Shown one piece after another: positions 58,501-64,000 of a DNA stretch of 64,000 nt. The position numbers and the translations under genes are program-made. The stretch is from NCBI RefSeq assembly GCF_019059575.1, contig NW_024882707.1, positions 62,001-126,000 on the forward strand. The letters run 5' to 3'. The first letter of the stretch is position 1. Each line of letters starts with the position of its first letter. The DNA is from Amphibalanus amphitrite. Its lineage: Eukaryota; Arthropoda; Thecostraca; Balanomorpha; Balanidae. Below the pieces are notes generated by a model. That model was not told the DNA's origin. It was given only the letters and a program-made list of their open reading frames with translations, and searched no databases.

Positions 58501-59132
58501 ACTCACAATGTGAGCGGCTTAACGGCACCATCTGGCGTGCCGTTCAACTCGCTATGGAGAGCAGGAAGTTGAGCAGAGGACAATGGGACGCCGTCCTGCC
58601 TGACGTCTTGCATTCTATCCGGTCTCTGTTGTGCACAGCAACAAATGCCACCCCACACGAAAGGATGTTCTGTTTCCAGCGGCGGTCTGCGACGGGAGCT
58701 TCTCTACCGTCCTGGCTCCTCAACCCCGGGCAGGTTCTCTTGAAGAAATACGTCCGCGGAAAGCTTGACCTACCAGTCGAGCCAGTCGAACTCCTGGAGG
58801 CGAACCCGCACTACGCTTTCGTGCGCTATCCCGGCGGCAAGGTCGACACGGTCTCTGTGCGAGATCTCGCCCCCGGCGGTTGTGCACAGCAACAAGGAAA
58901 CGAGAAGGGAGAGGAAGCGGGCGAGCCGGGGTCCCCGGGCATCCGTTCGGAGCCCTCGAGCACGCCGCTCTCGAGCCGCCAGTCCCCGGTGCCCTCAAGT
59001 GCGCCGCCATCGTACGAGTCAGAAGCGGTCCCGGGACCCTCAAGCGCGCCGCCACCGAGCGAGTCAGAACCGGCGACCGAAGTGCGTCGGTCTAACCGGA
59101 CAAGGAAGCCAGTGGTGCGCCTTAACATATAA
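55506..59132 (+). CDS. Ty3/gypsy Gag-Pol polyprotein, element B
   Basis: An open frame of 1208 residues from ATGGAGAGG to a TAA. Gag capsid-like region first (WKLWLRGFKYFLTT); two Cys/His knuckles (CFFCGLKRHPRAAC, CGKCGKSGHWQKVC, about residues 205-240); protease with LIDTGSSDNFIS; reverse transcriptase with YAYLDDLTICG; RNase H with IETDASDEAIAATL; integrase with an HHCC finger (HPGV ... CPVCCRC) and the D,D,E residues (NVDFKGPLP, VHSDRGSAFM, GNSQCERLNG). The end is Pro/Ser-rich. No envelope gene. It is a different lineage from element A: the two share only family-level motifs. Confidence 0.9.
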   Translation: MERIARPDKFDVPPNDPQAHKKWKLWLRGFKYFLTTIESHNPDKLELLFLHIGPEVVDVIQDCQTYDAALKQLDAAYLKTPNEIYARHLLSTRHQKPEENIDEFLLALNNLAGDCNFAAVTAIEHRAAFVRDAFIRGLRNASMRTRLLENQTLTLDQAVQQARSLEQAARNAESYLSPTVRVDPVAASAASPTADASVAAASQSPCFFCGLKRHPRAACPARNSTCGKCGKSGHWQKVCRSKSVANASAVQEEYESYPEEPRQPELSPTLAASSSAAATHAPATVSARVNGRQVTALIDTGSSDNFISAKLVPALGMRVLPRSSKVSMASSSLSTQVRGYCVSTVTVDDREYREVELSILPDLCTDVILGMPFLRRHEGVTLELGGDEPELSICNLAQMKVSQAASPRLFSNLTPDCHPIATRARHFSHVDEKFIENEVQRLLNEGVIEPSRSPWRAQVVVTHTENKKKRMVVDFSQNINRFTELDAYPLPNIGELVNKVGKNSFFSVLDLSSAYYQIEIDASERPYTAFQAAGKLYQFKRIPMGVTNGAAAFQRVMNDIIAANNLKETYAYLDDLTICGQTREEHDENLRRFWEVADALHLTLNRSKCKIGLETVNILGYSIQRGQLRPDPERLRPLQELPEPRDKKSLQRLIGLFAYYARWIPSYSEKIRPLISASSFPLNPDCRAAIQQLKKDISQAVVAVIRDDAPFTIETDASDEAIAATLTQDERPVAFFSRTLNEAEKRHSIVEKEAYAIVESIRKWRHFLTHHFNLLTDQRSVSFMFDNKVSSKIKNEKILRWRIELSPLSYTIKYRPGRENIPADTFSRAHCAAASHPALEQLHESLVHPGVARLLHFVRSKNLPYSVDDVRRVTSNCPVCCRCKPNFFRATSAKLVKATSPFERINVDFKGPLPPSPNGNQYILTMIDEFSRFPFAYPCRDMTTATVIKCLTHLFSIFGMPAYVHSDRGSAFMSAELRSFLTGLGIATSRTTPYHPEGNSQCERLNGTIWRAVQLAMESRKLSRGQWDAVLPDVLHSIRSLLCTATNATPHERMFCFQRRSATGASLPSWLLNPGQVLLKKYVRGKLDLPVEPVELLEANPHYAFVRYPGGKVDTVSVRDLAPGGCAQQQGNEKGEEAGEPGSPGIRSEPSSTPLSSRQSPVPSSAPPSYESEAVPGPSSAPPPSESEPATEVRRSNRTRKPVVRLNI

Positions 59133-59313
59133 GAGCGTGTACTGAGGCGCTCATCGAAGCCAGACGTGCGCCTTAGCTTATGCAAACGTGTACAAAGACG
59201 CCTGTTGCGTTGTTCGTTACATAGCTGCTCGATTTCTGCCTACTCTTGTCTTTTGTTCGTTACATTGCTACTCGATTTCTGCCTACTCGTGTCTTTAACA
59301 CAGCGGGGGAAAA
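59133..59313 (+). other. 3' UTR of Ty3 element B with a 43-bp tandem repeat
   Basis: TGTTCGTTACAT...GATTTCTGCCTACTC occurs at 59211 and again at 59254. The polypurine tract and 3' LTR follow. Confidence 0.7.
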
Positions 59314-59455
59314 TGTGATAAACCACCCATTACTGTCGAATGTGGTGCTCTCGCTAACATCTGTTATTTCTGTTTCGTCCTCAGGTGCACACTCATATCG
59401 GTCGAATTTAGTTGAATAAAACCATTGTATTCATACTACAACTTTTGGTACCACA
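59314..59455 (+). repeat. 3' LTR of Ty3 element B
   Basis: Matches 49967-50108 by eye over its full length. Confidence 0.88.
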
Positions 59456-62273
59456 AAGTCCAATCACTCAGTTCGAACCCTCCTTGAGCCAGGGTCGAAG
59501 TCATGTCTTCAATGAATTTGATCGCCTCATTTTCCGTGTTGACGCTGTATATGATGTCGTCCACGTACGTACAGTTTTCAATAGCGTCCATCACGTGTGG
59601 AAGTTGGCTTCCGAATCGTTTGCCCGTCTCCCTGAAGCAGTATCCAGCGACAGCCGGTGAAGATTTTGCGCCAAAGATAACGACTTGTGACTCGTAAGTG
59701 TCCACTGGTCCCGTCCGGCGGCGTCCTCTCCATAGGAACCGCAGACAAGCTCGATCCTGGTTCCGCACGAGAATTTGCGAGAACATGGCCTTGACGTCGG
59801 AAGTCACGGCGATTGATGGCTTTTCACGCCATCTGCAGATGATTCCAGGAATGGAGTTGGAGAAGTCCGGTCCTCTCATGAGATAGTCGTTGAGACATCT
59901 GTCCCGACTCCTCGCGGCGGCATCGAGAACCAGTCGTACCTTTTCCGGCTTCATCTTGTTAGTGACTGCTAGCAAGGGAAGGTACCATGTGCGGTCAGTT
60001 TCTTTGGCTGCCTCTTCCGTGCTTAGTCTCCGGAAGTGTCCGTTTCTTATCATTTCGTCCATTTTTTCGTACACCAGTTTGGCTGATTTTCCATCTCCTG
60101 ACTTTTCAGTTTTGTCCAGTTTTCTTTCCAGAGTCTTAGCTCTCCTCTCAGCCATCGTCCGGCTGGGAGGAAACACGGCCTGCGAATCTCGCAGCAGAAT
60201 GGGCGCGACCCAGCGCTCTCCATTGTGGAACACTTCTTGTTGAAGAGTGGACTCTGCTCGGCGGTCTTCTGGACTGTCAGGTGTATCTTTGTCGTACACA
60301 CAGCCAAACGACTCAGTAGCCCAGCTGGCTCGAAACGTCTCGTCCAATAGGGTGCAGTCATCTTCATGCCGCCGGATGAACTGCACTTGCTCGTCAGTAA
60401 CAGTGACAGCGGCCAGGGCCCGCCCTGTCACTGTCCAGCCGAGGAGGGTCTTCTGCAGCAGAGGACCATTTTTCGTCGTTCGCCGCAGCTGTCTTGTGGC
60501 GATGAGCTCAGCGTTGTCCATCCCGATGATCATTCGAGGAGCCTCATCGAGATAAGGTATCGCCATAGTTTCGAGCCGGGGATACTTTTTAGCGAGGTCC
60601 GTCATAGTCACTGGGCTTCTGCTCAGTTCCAGCTTGTTGATGGCTACGGCATCCTTCAGCTCAAACTCGTTTCCTGTTTCGACGCTGCTGACGAGAAGGT
60701 CGAGTTTTCCAACTTCGTGCTCTGTGACGCCGGTCATCGTCCTAATTCTCATCTTGTCCGGCTTCGTGTCAAGTCCCAGTTCTTCTGCCAAATCACTCTC
60801 GATTAGTGTCAGGGAACTACCTTCGTCTAAGTAAGCCACGCACTGTCTTGTGACGCTCGGTCCGTGAACACGTACCACCACCGTCTTCATCAGTATAACT
60901 TTACGATCGGCGTTCACCGTGCCCACTACCGCTGTCGTATGCGGCTTGGTGTGTAGCAGAGCGTGATGTTTTTCTTTGCAGCCGTCGACGCCACATGGCA
61001 GTTGTCTATGACACTGCTGCGTGCGATGTGACGTACTCAAACACCGCACACAGACGCTGTTTGACTCGGTCCACTTCCATCTCCGGTCACCGGTCAGCTC
61101 TTGGAAAGCTTTGCAGCGCGAAATCCAATGGGGCTGCTTACAAAAGTAGCACGAGACCTGCACTCGACTCCGTGTTCCTTGCCCACTGGGACTGGTTGCG
61201 TCTGTCGCGGCCACACGACCCACTTCAGCAGCGCTGTCCATCGCGTAACTCTGCCTTACTTTTCTGGGTAGTGGGCGTGGCTTCCGGGTAGGTTCTCGGC
61301 TGCCGAGCTCAGCGCGAACGGCGCTGAATTGCCGGTCTTGAGCGTGCTCCTCCAGAAAGTCACAGAAGGTGCGGCAGGTGACGTCACCGTGTTCGTCCGC
61401 ACGCTGTCTTGCGTATGAGCCCCATGCATGCTGACTGTCCAGAGGCAGCTTCTCTACGAGCAGGCTGATCGTTCGAAAGTTGTTCATTTCGTTTTCGCTT
61501 CCCATCGATTCGAGGACTGCTATCGCGTTGTATACCTCTGTGCTGAAGCGAGCGAGTTCTTCAACATCCATGACACTCATTTTTGATCGTTCTAGGAGTT
61601 TTCTCGTTACAGCTTGAGTTACGCGCAGTTTGTTTCCGAATCTGGAATCTAAGACGTGTAGAATGCGCGTCAGAGAGACTCCAGCCAGGACGGCACCGTG
61701 CACGGCATTAAATGCCTCCCCTTTCAGCCTCTCTTTGAGGGGAGACACGATCTTGGCTTCGGAAAATAGGCCGCTTTCCAGTGCCTCGTTGACTTGCCGT
61801 TTGAACAGTGGGTAGTGTGCCACATCACCGTCAAAACACAGTACATCTAACTTAGGAGCCTCAGTAATCGTGATATTCACAGGCTTGTTGGCTTGTTGGC
61901 TTGCATTTCCCAGGCGAGCGGGACACTCAGCTCGGCTCGAATCAGCCACTGACGGACCGATGTCTTCACGATTTTCAAGTGTGGTAGATGGCAAAATGCT
62001 CGGCCTCTCCTCGTTTGTCTCCTCTTCCTCTTCGAGCACAGCCCTTTCTACATCATGTTGGGCTCTCAACAGCTCCAGCGCTCTTAAGTTTTCTTCGTGT
62101 TTTCTTTGTAGTGCTTGCTCCTGCTGTAGTTGTCTCAATCTTAACTCAGCAGATCTGCGTGATGAAGCTTTCGACGACATCGAGACTGATGGGCAAACAC
62201 TCATGGCCCCGGCTTCATTGCTGCTCTCCCGTTCGTCGTCTTCGAAACCATAACGAACTGGAGCGCGTCTCAC
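59456..62273 (-). pseudogene. BEL/Pao Gag-Pol, first part (Gag, protease, most of RT)
   Basis: An open frame of about 940 codons. The first codon shown is GTG; the first ATG in frame reads MSVCPSVSMSSKAS. A Glu/Arg coiled coil is followed by a Gag-like region, CCHC-type fingers (CYFCKQPHWISRC, CVRCLSTSHRTQQC), a retropepsin-like AYLDEGSSLTLIE, and reverse transcriptase with VLDAAARSR, FGAKSSPAVAG and YVDDIIYSV. This wording is typical of Pao. It breaks off in the sequence FELSDW where the Ty3 element is inserted. Confidence 0.85.
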
Positions 62274-62284
62274 TCTGTCTCCTC

Positions 62285-62418
<134 letters not shown>

Positions 62419-62733
62419 GTTTATTATCAGAGACAGAAAGATTCCGGAAGAATGCAGCAGAGGGATGCAAAAGCGCAAAGCGCTTGAGTTTGAGCATCAC
62501 TCTGGAAGAAGAAAATACAAACAAACAGACAAAAACATACCAGATGAGATCCTGAACTTAATATACAGAAAACATTTGATAGGCAAAACTCAAAGCATAC
62601 GAGTTGGCTGTCGCCGCCACGACAGACACCGAGCAGTAAAGAAGCGTGCGCGAGCCACCGCACGGTCAGCCCGGAGCGCCACGTCCAACCGCAGCCTGAC
62701 AACCTAGATCAAGGTGGTATCTTGGTGTTGAAT

Positions 62734-63906
62734 TTAGTGTTCTGTAAACCGGTTTGATGATAAAATGAATTTTTGAAAGAGATGTGCGACCGCGCAGCCG
62801 CTCTCATCGTCCAGAGTTTCACCGTGAATAAGGAAGTCAAGTTTTTGCTTCGGAGAAATTTCATTTAGCTCAATACCTATTTGATAAGAAATAGTTTGAA
62901 ACATTTCTAGCCTTAGTGGTTCGTAGAGTGGACAGTCAAGGATATAATGCCGAACGTTCTCGTTTGGAAAGCCACAAGCACACATTGATGTTTCACTTTT
63001 TTGAATTTGGAAGAGATGAGAGTTCAGGTGACTCATTCCGGTTCTTAGTCTTGTGTGTAAAATATTTCCCAATTTAGACCCAGTTTCATAAAATTTCGGA
63101 GGCTTGGTCACCCCCAGCCGCTCAGAAATGGTCTTTTTGAAGGATGTTCGTGGCAGGGATCGGATGGTTTCGGGGAGATCATTCCAGTGTTTAGCCGTTA
63201 ATGGAAAAAATGAATTATGGTACGAAGTGGTCCGGCTAGGTGTTGTTGTATGTGTACTGGCATTTCTTAAGACTCGTCCGGTGTTTTCAGCGCGTGTGTG
63301 AGGCATTGTATTTTTAATATATTGTGGTGTGTACTCTTCGTGGCTGTTGAATGTGTGATAAAGTGTTATTCTATGCATGCGTCTTCTCGTCGATAGTCTA
63401 TCCCACCCTAAGTCGAGTAAAAGCTTGTCAGTCGGTGTTCTAAATAAGGTTGCTGTCACGAGTCTTGCCGCTCTGTTTTGTAGTCTCTCGAGTCGCATGG
63501 CGTCGTGTGTCGTGATATGTCCGTCGTATACTGTGTCGCAATAGTCGAAGTATGGTCTGATATACGTCTTATAAATTTGGTCGAGAATGGGCCTGGGTAC
63601 GTACTGTGCAATTGGATATAGTGGGCTTAGTGATTTGTTGACCTTTTTACAAATTTTGTTGATGTGATGGTGAAAATGTAGGTCATTGGAGAACGTTAAT
63701 CCCAGATGAGTGTGGTTTTCATGAATGGGTATGGGATTCCTACCAAATGTGAGACGTGGTGCTGTGAAATTATTTCTTCGTGAAAATGTTTGCTGGACTG
63801 TCTTTGTTGTGTTGAATGTAATTGCCCATTTTCTGCCATACTTATATATTTCGTCAAGGTCGCGTTGAAGTGAAAGTTCTACGTCGTGGAGGTCTGCCGT
63901 TGGCAT
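62734..63906 (-). CDS. LINE reverse transcriptase C-terminus (CR1/Jockey-like)
   Basis: An open frame of 390 codons covering the part after the RT catalytic site. IKTYIRPYFDYCD-type wording (YKTYIRPYFDYCDTVYDG), LERLQNRAARLV, a W-N-D-L-P motif and a C-terminal Cys/His motif (CACGFPNENVRHYILDC) are typical of CR1/Jockey-group LINEs. A stop lies upstream in frame near 63973 and the YADD site is not in this window, so the copy is 5' truncated or frameshifted. The 3' UTR runs to AATAAA near 62420. Confidence 0.78.
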   Translation of the reverse strand: MPTADLHDVELSLQRDLDEIYKYGRKWAITFNTTKTVQQTFSRRNNFTAPRLTFGRNPIPIHENHTHLGLTFSNDLHFHHHINKICKKVNKSLSPLYPIAQYVPRPILDQIYKTYIRPYFDYCDTVYDGHITTHDAMRLERLQNRAARLVTATLFRTPTDKLLLDLGWDRLSTRRRMHRITLYHTFNSHEEYTPQYIKNTMPHTRAENTGRVLRNASTHTTTPSRTTSYHNSFFPLTAKHWNDLPETIRSLPRTSFKKTISERLGVTKPPKFYETGSKLGNILHTRLRTGMSHLNSHLFQIQKSETSMCACGFPNENVRHYILDCPLYEPLRLEMFQTISYQIGIELNEISPKQKLDFLIHGETLDDESGCAVAHLFQKFILSSNRFTEH

Positions 63907-64000
63907 ATTTACGTCTGGACAACGAGTTGCGGGGAAAAGTGCCGATTGTGTTGCAGTTTTAGGAGCCGGTGATTAGGCTGGATTTTTGGGTTACTTTTTC

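Larger units (their letters stand above)
49967..59455 (+). mobile_element. Ty3/gypsy retrotransposon B with a 5.4-kb leader insertion
   Basis: 142-bp LTRs at 49967-50108 and 59314-59455 start TGTGATAAACC and end GGTACCACA. AAGTC target copies flank it. GCGGGGGAAAA precedes the 3' LTR as polypurine tract. The gag-pol frame is open. Unusually, 5397 bases separate the 5' LTR and gag, most of it (50122-55494) a segment with inverted arms at its ends. Confidence 0.88.
47490..62273 (-). mobile_element. BEL/Pao retrotransposon, interrupted and degenerate
   Basis: The Gag-Pol coding sequence runs from 62273 down to 59456, then from 49966 to 47490, with the Ty3 element B between. AAGTC on both sides is the target duplication, and the Pao frame resumes in the same phase across it. 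The Pao copy carries two frameshifts and a nonsense codon in its second half. No Pao LTR is identified: the 5' side is cut by a LINE and the 3' side runs into unclear sequence. Confidence 0.82.

Overview
This window is eukaryotic nuclear DNA. Long genes are split by GT-AG introns, and the rest is filled with retrotransposons, LINE fragments, a SINE and many short non-autonomous elements. A pinin gene, a BEL/Pao element, two Ty3/gypsy elements and CR1/Jockey-like and Tx1/L1-like LINEs together suggest an invertebrate. An arthropod, perhaps a crustacean such as a barnacle, is my best guess, but the species is not proven by the sequence. No bacterial operon, CRISPR array or intact tRNA/rRNA gene is present.

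Host genes. Two cellular genes lie head to tail on the minus strand. Pinin (PNN) is complete in ten coding exons between 18735 and 6333; every splice phase agrees, giving an 863-residue nuclear-speckle/exon-junction protein with a very long Lys/Glu then Arg/Ser tail. Upstream of it, seven exons between 30552 and 21053 encode the C-terminal part of a four-finger C2H2 zinc-finger protein, possibly MEP-1-like; its 5' exons are not found here. A weaker three-exon candidate gene of 95 codons lies at 54007-53088.

Repeats around the genes (1-31.5 kb). Introns and flanks hold a family of roughly 1-kb elements bounded by TTAA. Their ends carry G-run/C-run hairpins, and their interiors are full of TGACC pentamers and TGACGTCA palindromes. 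Copies end or lie at 1-519, 1623-2798, 3412-4599, 13091-14271, 22198-22437, 25698-26588, 26585-27603, about 28240-28626, 28776-29991, 37621-43107 (interrupted) and about 51080-51799. Two unrelated TTAA-flanked inverted-repeat elements lie at 10133-11002 and 35157-35653. A SINE-like retroposon with a 10-bp target duplication is at 12595-12826.

Transposon cluster (31.9-64 kb). A decayed Tx1/L1-like LINE (33.9-31.9 kb, minus) is followed by a young Ty3/gypsy element (37928-42526) with apparently identical 152-bp LTRs and one intact Gag-Pol frame. A BEL/Pao element (minus, 62.3-47.5 kb) is split by a second Ty3/gypsy element (49967-59455, 142-bp LTRs, AAGTC duplication). That second element carries an extra 5.4-kb segment between its 5' LTR and gag, with inverted arms at its ends and the candidate gene inside. 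The 5' end of Pao is cut by a LINE whose 3' tail appears to be the 128-bp (TG)n tract at 62289-62416.

The points most worth following up are: the possible self-priming primer-binding site of the second Ty3 element and its large nested leader; the TTAA elements with G/C hairpins and a covarying palindrome; the minisatellite in the zinc-finger gene that multiplies a splice-donor-like sequence; and the empty-site paralogue of the first Ty3 insertion.
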